The notes under the pieces are model-generated. The model saw only the letters and a list, made by a program, of their open reading frames with translations, ran no database searches and had not been told where the DNA came from. This document shows positions 1 to 9,300 of a DNA stretch of 12,690 nt, piece after piece; positions within the stretch are counted from its first letter, which is position 1, and each line of letters opens with the position of its first letter. The translations under genes and the position numbers were made by a program. The DNA is from Isohypsibius dastychi. Lineage: Eukaryota; Tardigrada; Eutardigrada; Parachela; Isohypsibiidae. The stretch covers positions 1 through 12,690 of the forward strand of contig JAQIWT010001074.1 of assembly GCA_034696485.1 (NCBI GenBank), given 5' to 3'.

Positions 1-550
1 GCGTTACTGAAAAAACCTTTGACCGAATTCCGAATTCGCGTTACCACAGAATTCGAGCAAACGAGTCGCGTTATCCGCGTTCCCAGATTATTTTGAACAA
101 ACAGAAAATCGAAAATAAACTATTCTTTACTCGAATCAGTGTTTTCCGAAAACGCAGGAATTAATTCTTGAACTTATGAGGTGCGATCAGTGGTGCAATT
201 GGAAACATTTAAATACTGTTAAATCCCGCCCCGCTTCTAATAGCGAAGTGAGAAGCGGAAATTCTTGACTCGCTTGGCTTAGCGAAGCGGCTTTTTGGGG
301 TTAAATTGGAGGCAGAAGGGGACAAAAAGCTTCACAAAGAGGTCAATTTACTAAAATCCGGATTTATTTTGCGGAATTCTCGAAAAACCAGAATTCTGGA
401 ATTCATGTTTTTGAGTTGCGCTCCAAGGTGAAATCGCGTTGCGTTCCGCGTTGCGTTCCAGGACCCAATTCGCGTTCCATTCGAATTCCACGGGAACGCG
501 GTAACGCGAAAATAACGCAGTAATTCGCGCGCGTTACCCCGGAACGCGCG
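1..550. repeat. Repetitive, inverted-repeat-rich stretch without a gene
   Basis: No convincing coding frame is present. The stretch is unusually rich in GAATTC (25-30, 32-37, 49-54, 374-379, 391-396, 399-404, 483-488) and in GCGTT or its complement AACGC, which cluster at 1-85 and 435-550. The block at 67-84 is repeated in inverted orientation at 492-508 with a single-base indel, about 400 bases apart. The composition stops abruptly near 550, where the LINE reading frame begins. It could be a degraded non-autonomous element with terminal inverted repeats, or a diverged satellite. The long minus-strand frame across 332-688 has no recognisable protein and overlaps LINE coding sequence, so I treat it as chance. 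Confidence 0.5.
231..258. repeat. Short perfect hairpin
   Basis: CCGCTTCT at 231-238 pairs exactly with AGAAGCGG at 251-258 around a 12-base loop. A second partial copy of the arm (GAAGCGG) follows near 285, so the same sequence could fold in alternative ways. Nothing downstream suggests a transcription terminator, and the role is unknown. Confidence 0.5.
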
Positions 551-551
551 G

Positions 552-2726
552 ACCTCTGCTCGAATCAAGTTCGGCCACTGATTTCTGGCGACAACTAGGT
601 CTTGGGAATATGAAAAACGACAAATGTGATCTTGCAATGGAAGATCTTTCTCGATATTACAAAGATTTGGCCACCAATCAGTCAACACTTTCAGTCAATT
701 TCTCTACATTAGTTTCACAACCCAATGTGCCCATCCTTGATGACCCGATTAATCAGCAAGAAGTCCTCCGCATCGTAGGGCAGCTCTCTTCCTCCTCCTC
801 CAGATGATCATGTATTTTACCGACTCACTTATTCAAGAACTGCTCTCACAACAATATTTTTGTTCTTGTTCTTGTTGAAATTCTCAATATTGTTTTCACT
901 TCTTACCAAATACCGACTCAGTGGAAATTTGGTATCTTGTGTCCGATTCCAAAGGCCGGCAAAAAGGTTGCCCCGCAGAACTGCAGACCAGTTGTTGTAA
1001 CTTCACGACTGAACCGCATATTATCATCTGTTTCGGCAAAACGTCTGGAACTGTGGAGTAGCCTCAATGACGATCAGTTCGGTTTCCGGAGTACAATGGA
1101 TGATGCTGTTTTCATTTTGCATACGGCATGCGAAAAACAACTCGCCAACAAGAAATAAACTTATTTGGCTTTCGTAGATTTCACGAGCGCTTTTGATTCC
1201 GTTGATCACAATATTTTGTTTGAAACCTGGGAAAAGTGTGAAATTTCGCAAAGATTTCTCTTTATAGTCTTGCTAACAACTGCGTTAAATGGAACGGCAC
1301 CCTTTCCGAAATTTTTGATCTGGGAAAAGGTGTTCGTCAGGGCGACCCGATGTCTTCTATTCTGTTCAATATATATCTGGATAAACTTAGTAAATTTATA
1401 TTGGATAACTCGAAAATTTCTTTCATTTCCATTGACAATGTTCCTCAACCAGTCTTGAAATTCCCAGACGATACAGTATTATTAGCTTGTTCTGCGGCTG
1501 ACCTTCAAAATTCCCTCGATAAACTTTATGATTTCAGCCACGCCAGAAAATTGATTATTAACACTGACAAATCTTTTGTTATGCTTACTCGTGTTCGTGG
1601 GCAGAAAAGGTGAACCGAAACGCTTAAGATAACGTTCGCTGGCTGCGTACTTAAACAAGTCTCCGAGTTCAAATATCTTGGTTGTTATTTGAATGACAAA
1701 CTCAGTCTTTCGGCATCTGCTAATCGCGCTTTCATTTCTGCGAAAGGTGGTTTCGGAAATTTGCTCCGGAAGATATCTAACCTCCCCGCAAACTGCCCGT
1801 TCAAAATAGCAGAAAAAATGTTCCAATCGACAGTCATCAGTGTTGGAAATTATGGATCAGAAGTGTGTCGAGCTAATGATGAACTGAGTCAGCTTAAGCT
1901 AAAATTTATGAGAACTTTCATCCGCTTGAAAAATGGCACACCTAAGGATCCTCTGTATCAGTTGACGGGTTGTTTTCCAGCCGAATTTTCCCTAATGCGT
2001 CTCCATCTGATTTTTTCAAAAAAGGCTTCGAATTTACCATCCGATCGACTTTTGGCTAAAGCACTGCTCGAATCAATTAAAACGGCAAAGATAAGAAAAT
2101 CGAGTTTACTTCATCGAAACCATCTCAGTACGGTGGTTGGGTTTGAGTGGGGGATGCCGGTCACTGAGATTTTTCTGATATTCCATAATATGAGCCCTGT
2201 TGATATAATGACCAAGTTCGAAAATGAGTTTCGGCTGAAACTTTCAAATCGCCTTCTTGAAAACCATCTACGTAAAGGTCGATTATACTTCCTCAGATCC
2301 ACATGTTCGTTTGCTTCGCGTTATGCTTTTTTAGATGTATTGCAACCGCACCTCACCACTGCGCTGATCAAGATTCTCACGTCAGGACATCACTTTGGAG
2401 TGGAAACCAGACGATGGACCAAGCCAAAAATCCCACAGGAAGAACGGACCTGCAAATCTTGTGAAATACTGGACGACGAACTACATGCACTGTTTCAATG
2501 TGACCTTTTTCTGCTGGAAAGGACCGCATGCCAGGAGAAACTCAAGAAAACCGGATGCCTCATTGACGAACTCCGAGACGCCATTTTATTCATTTTAAAT
2601 TACTGTTTCCCTTTGAATTCTGAACAACTGGCTCAGCTAGTTATCGTTTCCAATTTTTTTCGCATTGTGTTGAGGAAATCATACAAATGTTATCATGACA
2701 ATCACATTTTGACTTCTCTACGGTAG
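552..2726 (+). pseudogene. Decayed LINE reverse transcriptase ORF with C-terminal CCHC-like finger
   Basis: The frame opens within the element at about 552, in a region just upstream of the reverse transcriptase. Reverse-transcriptase landmarks follow in order: a PIPKAGK motif near 943-963 with the NCRPV block behind it, QFGFR at about 1075-1090, motif A FVDFTSAFD at 1171-1197 with both aspartates, motif B GVRQGDPMSS at 1329-1358, a motif C reading FPDD at 1461-1472 where families usually have FADD or YADD, and the thumb motif KYLGCYL near 1670-1690. A C-x2-C-x7-H-x4-C finger lies at 2451-2501. The copy is dead. There are frameshifts around the TCC-rich run at about 790, again before 870, and between 1240 and 1260, plus in-frame stops TAA at 1156-1158 and TGA at 1611-1613. 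The last 345 codons (1689-2726) are still open, so decay is moderate. Confidence 0.9.
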
Positions 2727-2819
2727 CAAATCTTGCTCCAGCCTATTCTTCCAAGGGGGAAAGGAACTTCCCATTTATTGGTTACACTCTATTAATCAAT
2801 TATGTAATCCATGTGTACC

Positions 2820-2841
2820 AATAAAGTCTTCTTCTTCTTGC
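2820..2841 (+). terminator. LINE polyadenylation signal and TCT-repeat 3' tail
   Basis: AATAAA at 2820-2825 is followed directly by GTCTTCTTCTTCTT. The signal sits 94 bases after the stop codon of the LINE ORF and marks the element's 3' end. Confidence 0.7.
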
Positions 2842-2871
2842 TCACTGGCTCTACAGTATTACCTGGGTGAT

Positions 2872-3303
2872 TCAGTTGATCGTTCGATTTTGGTGGAAGT
2901 ATAGGGAAAACAGAATTATTTCCCCGATATTGATTCGGGATGTAATTCCGATTGTTCTGATTCCTGTGGAACCGTACTGGGTTTTTTTATCGAATTCAGG
3001 ACGTGGAAAGTTTTCTCTTTCCCTTATAGCTCGTACTTCGTTTTCAGATGTGCGGCATTGCCATCTTTGATGACCTGGTTTATTGCATCTGAAACACTTG
3101 GGCCTTGTGTCGGGGCCAGTTCTGTCTCTTGCAAAACTGTCTGTATTCATGGGTCTGTTGGACTTCCAACTTAATCGCGAATTTTCGAATACTTGGGTTT
3201 CTCTTGGGGGACCTCTGAATTCTCGATTACCTAGTCGTTCTTGAACGCTTCGCTTTTCTGCATTCCCTCCTAAGCTTTGGATATTCTGTGTGAGTGCTTC
3301 CAA
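2872..3303 (-). pseudogene. Retrotransposon Gag fragment with CCHC zinc knuckle
   Basis: An open frame of 143 codons without an ATG (the first codon is TTG, with a stop a few codons upstream) encodes a basic, Arg/Asn/Pro-rich protein. One retroviral-type zinc knuckle, C-x2-C-x4-H-x4-C, is at 3055-3096 (residues 70-83, CFRCNKPGHQRWQC). Such knuckles bind nucleic acid in Gag proteins of Ty3/Gypsy and BEL elements; related knuckles also occur in cellular proteins, but the low-complexity basic flanks favour Gag. No capsid, protease or integrase is adjacent: on the 3' side (towards 2841) the LINE tail begins at once, so the element is probably interrupted there. No LTR was recognised. Family assignment is not possible from this piece. 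Confidence 0.7.
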
Positions 3304-3685
3304 TTTGCGGAGACGTAGGTTTCAATTACACTTAACTGTTGGCGCGAACCTGCACAATCCGACCGGTGCGACATGTAGCACCGGCGAAGTCCTGCAGCCG
3401 AGCTCGTGCGAAAGAATGCTACCATGTTCCCACCGGTAAGTGCGTACTACAAAATACGATTTTGGAGTCAGGTACAGCATGTGCCATATCTGGAGAAAAC
3501 GGACAGAGGATCGTTTCCTTGAAAAACGTCTTTTAGTACAGATAGATCGAGCAGCCAGTATTCACAGCTCTTTCTTCAATGGATATCTTGATAAGGATTA
3601 AGGCCTTCACAAGCTTTCTCCGTAAACGGAATAAATTTAGTAATAATACTCGCTTCACGTTCCAAGCATTCTTTCTCCATTTCCA
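3304..3685. other. Unassigned spacer between Gag relic and NOC4L 3' end
   Basis: This holds the NOC4L downstream region and a GC-richer patch (about 3335-3440). No LTR, no tRNA and no obvious minus-strand AATAAA close to the NOC4L stop codon were found. The only item of note is the Cys-rich plus-strand frame at 3339-3536, listed separately. Confidence 0.4.
3339..3536 (+). other. Short Cys-rich open frame, possible orphan exon
   Basis: The open frame has no ATG at its start (first codon TTG) and is closed by TAG at 3534-3536. It encodes about 65 residues with five cysteines, in its middle reading GKCVLQNTILESGTAC. The C-x(n)-GTxC style spacing is reminiscent of Cys-rich modules of secreted or ADAM-like proteins, but I cannot assign a family. 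A strong splice donor GTAAGT begins at 3436 inside it, so only the first part may ever have been exonic. It lies between transposon debris and NOC4L, so it may be a captured or decayed exon, or chance. Confidence 0.2.
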
Positions 3686-5541
3686 TCACAAGCTCCAAAG
3701 CGAAGCATAACCAGAATTCTTCATAGGAAATAAATTCGACCAAAGTTTCTTGGAAGATGGGTTTTCCGGAAACGGCTCCACGAGGCATTCAGCGACAAGC
3801 TGAAAGTACAAAAACTCAATCAGCCAAATTTCGTCTTCTCTCTCCGAAACAGACCAAAACTTCAGCCCATTCAAACTCGATATCAATCTAACGTGTAATA
3901 AAACTCACCTCTGCAACGTCGGTTTCCAGATAGTCCGTGATGTCAAGTTCCACTTCCGGTAGTTTCTGGTCCATCTTTTCCGCCAGTTTAGCAACCACGT
4001 CACTATAATGCGACTTCAAAGTCCGGATTTCCCATAAACTGCTATCAAGCGCTCGGCATTTCATCATGTCCATCTCCTCAAACAGAAATGGATCCTTTTC
4101 AACATCTGGATAAAACAACGACCATGTTATAAAAGAATAACTCTGACTGTCTGGTAAATCTAATTCGGACAATAAAACATTCGCACCTTCAACGTCGGAT
4201 GTCCTGTGAATCAAAACTTCCAAACTAGCATGTCGAATTATCAGGTTGAAGATAAATGCAACAATGACCGGAAGTGCGTCCGCTGGTGCCGTCAAACTGA
4301 GCCGAGACAGACGCTTCGCAACCGCTGCGCATGTGTAAGCGGGAATATGACTACAACAGAGAAAAAATGAGCACAGAGAAAAACAGATCTGCATTGCTTT
4401 CTCAATTGTTGAAAAACAAAACAATAAATGCAGTTTAGATTATTTTTTCCGGACATCTGATTCAATCATAATTTTCTGAGATCCAAGCACTGCTCTGTTT
4501 GATCTGAATAGTAGAAACCAAAATTACACAAACCCACTGATTGTCTGGAAACAAACAACACAAATAATTCAAAATAATCCAATAATCAAATAAATCAATA
4601 ATTCCAAACGGAGAATTCTAGTCTTTCCGCTCGCAGTTGAGCAAAATTGATTCAAACTCTAAATAATGGCTTGAACTGCACTTACGAAGAACTCATGAAC
4701 TGGTCGGCAAGATAGAAGAATCGAGCGCGGTATTTCGCTTGAAGTACTTCCGGTGTGAGAAGAGAGTAGAAATGCTCGTAAAATTTCGGAAAATTCAGGT
4801 TGTGATCTTTGACAAGAACGAACAATCCGCTCAGCGATAAAATACTGATCAGTCCACCTGCCAAAAACCGTGTTGAATATCTTTAAAAACTAATCCAGGT
4901 GATTCGAAAAAGAAGAACCTTTTGCGAAAGAAGCTGTCAGGAAATCTGTCAACAGAAGCGGTTTCGGCATGTTGGGAATGATCCGATCATGAACATGCAG
5001 CAAAAATTTCGTGTAGGTTTTCTGGGCGAGCTGAAACGACCCGTTATCATTATACTGAGAAAACTTCATGGACCGGAAATGAAGAACAACTCACGCGACA
5101 TTTGAGAAATTCCAAAACCAATTGGGAATAAAAGCTCCTTGCAAGTGCGTCAGATTCTTCGACAGTGACTCCGGAGCCTTCATCCTGCGCGACCTGATCC
5201 GCCTTTCTTTTCCGTTTCTTCGAAGCATTCAACTTGAATCCATGGAGGAATTTCAGAATTCGAAGTTGATACTCGACATCCTACAATCACATATCAGCCA
5301 AGCAGGACAGACGTTAAAAAGTATTATTGTACCTTGCTGACTTCTGTACTGTGTGAAGCGATGTACTCTTTGAGAGCGTGAAGAACCGTTTCCTTGGGTC
5401 CCTCGAATGGAACTGAAAGGTCTTTCAAAAAATCCTCCGAAATCACCGTATCCACCATTCTATCAACCCCGATGAGAAATGTACCGACAAAACTCTCAAA
5501 CAATATTCCAAATCCAGAACATATATCAAATCCGCGCCAGA
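3686..5541 (-). CDS. NOC4L: NOC4L (nucleolar complex protein 4 homolog), C-terminal part, six exons
   Basis: NOC4L is a nucleolar CBF/Mak21-family protein; its yeast homologue Noc4 works with Nop14 in small-subunit (40S) ribosome assembly and export. In transcript order the exons are 5541(or nearer 5480)-5333, 5280-5095, 5030-4919, 4857-4686, 4350-3909 and 3799-3686, stop TGA. All junctions keep frame with GT...AG introns of 52, 64, 61, 335 and 109 nt. Family hallmarks are visible: the stretch HVHDRIIP (4919-5030), KYRARFFYLADQFMSSS running across the 4686/4350 junction into HIPAY, and AKRLSRLSLTAP followed by RALDSSLWE in the large exon. A Lys/Arg-rich patch (KKRKRK, about 5210-5228) could serve nuclear localisation. 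The C-terminus ends in LWSL. About 410 codons are recovered; the human protein has about 516 residues, and its N-terminal portion has no match found here. The first listed exon's 5' boundary is uncertain. One donor is weak (GTTCTT at 4918). Confidence 0.88.
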
Positions 5542-6373
5542 CTAAGGGTGGAAACTTGGAGAATGGAGTTCAACCTGGGAAATGGAAAAATAATCAACAG
5601 AAAACCAAAACATCAATCTTGCGCAAGATGTAAATCGACCCCTTACTCTTCGACTTGTGATCCCCCCACCACAGTGTTCGGATACCAGTTACTTCACCAT
5701 TCGCCGTTTGTGGTTTCCATCGGCCATTCTGATTGGTCGAAAGAACCATGACATCACCCAGTAGTGGGCAGAACCAAGTCAGCCACACCTTGTTTTCCTT
5801 TTTGCGAGTTGAGCTTTGAACGAAGAAAGAAACGAACCAGTTCATGCAGCTTTATCTTCACCTACCTGCGACTCATCTTATCTTATCCAACCACTGGGAA
5901 TATTGTAATCTACAAAGGACGCAAAAAAACTGGGATTCAGACAGTGGATCGGAGTTTGAGTGATCCACCGTTCTTTTGATCGGAAAAACGGGAGTAAAAT
6001 CAATATTTCACTTTGCCATCTTGATCCTCATCTGGAGCTTGTTTGTCAGCACGTGGGACGGATCTGCTTAAACTGTTTAATTACCCGCGCGTGACTCGGA
6101 ATAACGACTTCACGAAATAAGAGTGAGTTTTCTGAAAGTCTTCAAATCAACTTCGGAGAAAACAGCTGTTTTTTCGAATTTTCGATTTTTTTCGGAGAGA
6201 TGTATCTTATCTGACGTGGTTTTCCAGGTTGGAATCTCGTATCGCGGAATCTGTCATCTTCAACCGGAGATCTGATCTGGAAATGTCGATTTGAGTCATC
6301 TGTTTTTTGAATTTTTTGACCGTTGTACTTTCCACGAAAAAAACGATCAAGGCGTGGATTAATAATCATCATC
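5542..6373. promoter_or_regulatory. Divergent intergenic / 5' region between NOC4L and the HIP1 gene
   Basis: The two genes point away from each other here. Between them lie an ATTGG (inverted CCAAT box) at 5732-5736, an AAGATGGC word on the minus strand at 6015-6022 (a YY1-type motif often found at starts of housekeeping genes) and a palindromic E-box CACGTG at 6050-6055. NOC4L's missing N-terminal exons should lie in this interval, but none could be recognised. On the minus strand the YY1-like word contains an ATG (about 6019) that runs into a stop after three codons unless a GTGAAA donor just after it is used. A long minus frame at 5594-5845 has no family I recognise. The promoter reading is inference from position and motifs. 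Confidence 0.35.
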
Positions 6374-9300
6374 ATGTCTTCTCTGAGTAATATTCCACGC
6401 GCCATCACGCAGAAGATTATCCGTCCAAATCCCCTCCAAGCCGAGCGGGAAGAATATGAACGCGCTCAGGTATTGTTTTTTATTCATTGTCGCAATATTG
6501 AAACTTGATCGGAATGATATGAGACAGGAAATACTTGAGTTTATTTGACTAATATTGCGTGAGCAACGTTTGACATCCCTCATGTAATCGCTTGAAATCT
6601 CGATTGCGCCTCGACCTGTTTAACCGCTTTTTCGATAAATGTTACCATTGTTTTTTCAAGAAGTCTGAGGAGCTGGTTGTTGGGGCTGAAAACAGGTGCT
6701 TTTCAAGGTTAATTGATATCAAAAATTACGAAATGCATTTTTTCATTCTATTGATGAAAATAGTTTTCGTTAGTTATGAATTTGGAGAACCGGAAATCTG
6801 TTTTTAATGTATTTTAAAACGCAAAATTTTCAAATGTTTTTAGGAATTTTGTGATTATTTGGAATCAGAACTCAATACTCCTCGACAGATTTTGGTTTGT
6901 ATATTTCTGGCACATGTGGTGCATTTGTGGTTGTAAACTGTAGTGACCGGAAATGCATCAGATTAGATAATGAAAATAAACCCCATCAATTCAACTCATT
7001 TACTTTTCGATAAGATTTGATTTTTGACTTTGTGATTAAATGGAATTCCGAGGCCGAACAGAAGTAGAGACGCGGCAGTAGTTTTGAATGAAGGCGGAAA
7101 TGCTCAGGTTTTCATTCGAGCGTAGCGTGCTGATCAGGAACTCTTTTTGAGTTAAAGTCATTTTGAATCTGACTGGTTGTTTCTTCTCGTTTTATTCGTG
7201 GGAGAAAGGATCGATTGGAAATCTAGTCTGACATGGCTGCTGCACCTTTGAAAAAAGCTGACGTATGGAATATTCTTGTCTTCCGGCTCGTGTCAATATT
7301 GACTCATTTCAACTTGAACTTATTAAAGTTTGCTTATTCATTTTTATTTTGTTTTTAATGAATTCGAATTTCTTTAGTATATTTGGATGCAATAATTGTT
7401 TTCGGAAAATTTCGTTGATTTTTTATTTTGTTTTTTTTTACGTTTTTTTTTGTTTTAGATTACGGCGCTGCAGAAAGCCATAAATGCGGAGGAAGTTCCG
7501 GCCAAAGAGAAACATGTTCGGACATTGATTATTGGAACATTTACTGAAAAAGGCGCGCACACGTTTTGGGCCTTTGTCAACACAAGAATACCAGTTCAGG
7601 GCAATCCGGTCGTCGCTTGGAAATTCTGTTATGTCCTCCATAAAATTCTCCGTGATGGCCATCCAAACTCGTTAAAAGACTCGCTGAAGCATCAGCCGTT
7701 TCTCGTCGATTTGGGTCGATTATGGGTATGTTAACGCTTGGGTTTTATGGAATATTTCACAACCGGAAATGAAGTGAAAATTCGCGCTGAAATTGAGATT
7801 TCCTACCGTGGTATGAAGCACACTTCCGGTGGGGATGTTTCACGTTATGAAATGAATTCTATGGTTCATTCAAGAAATATGACCACCGGAAGTGGGATGT
7901 TTGCAAACAGCTGTTGATGTTTTTATTCCTGTTGTTATTTGTTTGTTTCTTGTTTGTGGACTGAATGTCTGTGATTGAAGTTATTTGAGGTAAAGTGCTT
8001 TTGTTGATCTTTCAGGGTCATTTGAAACTCGGTTACGGTCCTTTGATTACTCGCTATTGCGAAGTGTTGGCCATCAAGCTCGATTTCCACCGAAAAGTAC
8101 GTAATCGCCCATCGATTATCCTTGTTTAAGTTTGTATCAATAAATCGTTTTATTGCGTTGCAGAACCCACGTTTCCCCGGGAATCTTCAGATTACTAACG
8201 ATGAACTGGGAAGGATAGCGGAAAATGACGTCAACAACTAGTAAATTCACCGTATCTATTTTCTGAAAAAATTTGATCTATAATGCCGCTAATTCTGAAA
8301 TTAAATATCTAAAAAATATTTAAATTGAGTTTTATTTTATTTTTTATTATTTTATTTTTTGATCATTTTGGTTTTTTTTCATTGTTCTTAGTGCTTGCAA
8401 TGAAGCAATTTTTATTTGTAGTTTCCAACTGGCGGTGGAAATGTTCGATTACATGGAAGCCATATTGGAATTATCTGGTGGAATATTCGGATCTTTTGAC
8501 ATGAGCCGCGCAAATTCCATGACAAGTTCCGGTCAAAGTAGACTGATCGCGTTGTTGCCACTTATTCTGGACTCGTGTCAGCTATACGATTTCATCGTCA
8601 AGATGATGTTCCGTCTTCACACCGGTAAGTAACTCGATCTTTTCAACATCGTATCTGAAAAGCATTCGTATAGTACAATTCTTAGGATTTTGTTTCAAAG
8701 AATAAAATCAACATAAGGATTTTTTAATATTAGAGATATTGAATCAGACTGTGTGGTTTTTACGTTTCTTCAAATGGGCCCGGATTGATACGAAGAAATT
8801 AACTGTGAAAAGTACTGTGGAGCTGAATGAGCATCGCTTTCGTAGTCTAAGAGGGATGACAATTTACGTAGATGAGCGGTTGACTCTGCTTTGGGCGTGA
8901 AAATGGTGCGCCCCGCACTTTCGAAAATACACCGTTGAAGTTGAAAAATTGTTTAGTATTCCCAGTCTACCGATTTTTTAGAAACCTGAGTATTTCTTGA
9001 AATAATTGTCTTTTTGTTTGCAGCTCTTCCACAGGACGTCCTTTCCGGTCACCGCGACCGATTCTACAAACAATTCAAGCAGCTGCAGAATATGTACCAC
9101 AGCTCGAGTAATCTGCAATTTTTCAAAAACCTGATCCAGATTCCATCACTGCCAGATGTTGGTGTTTGCATTCAAACATTAGCGTTTTTAACTTTCAATC
9201 GAATTTTGTGATTCGCAGAAAGCGCCTGACTTTTTCTCGTCTCACGGAATTAGTCAGCATGTTACGCCGATTGTCCGAGTGCAGGAACCGGAGATTGATC

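Larger units (their letters stand above)
552..2841 (+). mobile_element. 5'-truncated non-LTR retrotransposon (LINE)
   Basis: This copy holds a broken reverse-transcriptase ORF, a roughly 95-base 3' UTR, AATAAA at 2820-2825 and a TCT-repeat tail at 2827-2839. Tails of short tandem repeats instead of poly(A) are known from several LINE clades. No apurinic endonuclease domain is visible upstream, and similarity starts just before the reverse transcriptase, which fits the 5' truncation typical of target-primed insertion. No clear target-site duplication was found: the left junction at about 550 lies in repetitive sequence and the right junction at about 2841 is followed by Gag-like sequence. The clade is not determined; the C-terminal finger and tail suggest a CR1/L2/Jockey-type lineage only loosely. 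Confidence 0.85.

Noticed and set aside
332-688. Minus-strand 118-codon frame at the left end
   Set aside because: It runs through palindromic repeat sequence and across the LINE start in antisense, without any recognisable domain.
3335-3365. GC-rich TGGCGCGAAC-like string considered as a retroelement primer-binding site
   Set aside because: It is on the wrong strand for the minus-strand Gag fragment and only loosely resembles a tRNA 3' end; no LTR flanks it.
3576-3788. Minus-strand 70-codon frame in the NOC4L last exon region
   Set aside because: It is out of phase with the preceding NOC4L exon; the phase-correct frame (3799-3686) ends in LWSL and is preferred.
5594-5845. Minus-strand frame of 83 codons with several Trp residues, considered as a NOC4L N-terminal exon or a transposon integrase tail
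   Set aside because: Apart from a short KVW match there is no convincing similarity to NOC4L, and no integrase or BEL/Pao tail motif could be placed. Splice sites around it are poor.
6142-6408. Minus-strand frame of 88 codons, basic and Asp/Arg-rich, somewhat like a Gag tail
   Set aside because: It overlaps the first coding exon of the HIP1-family gene in antisense, has no zinc knuckle or other motif, and its amino-terminal part is simply the complement of conserved HIP1 coding sequence.
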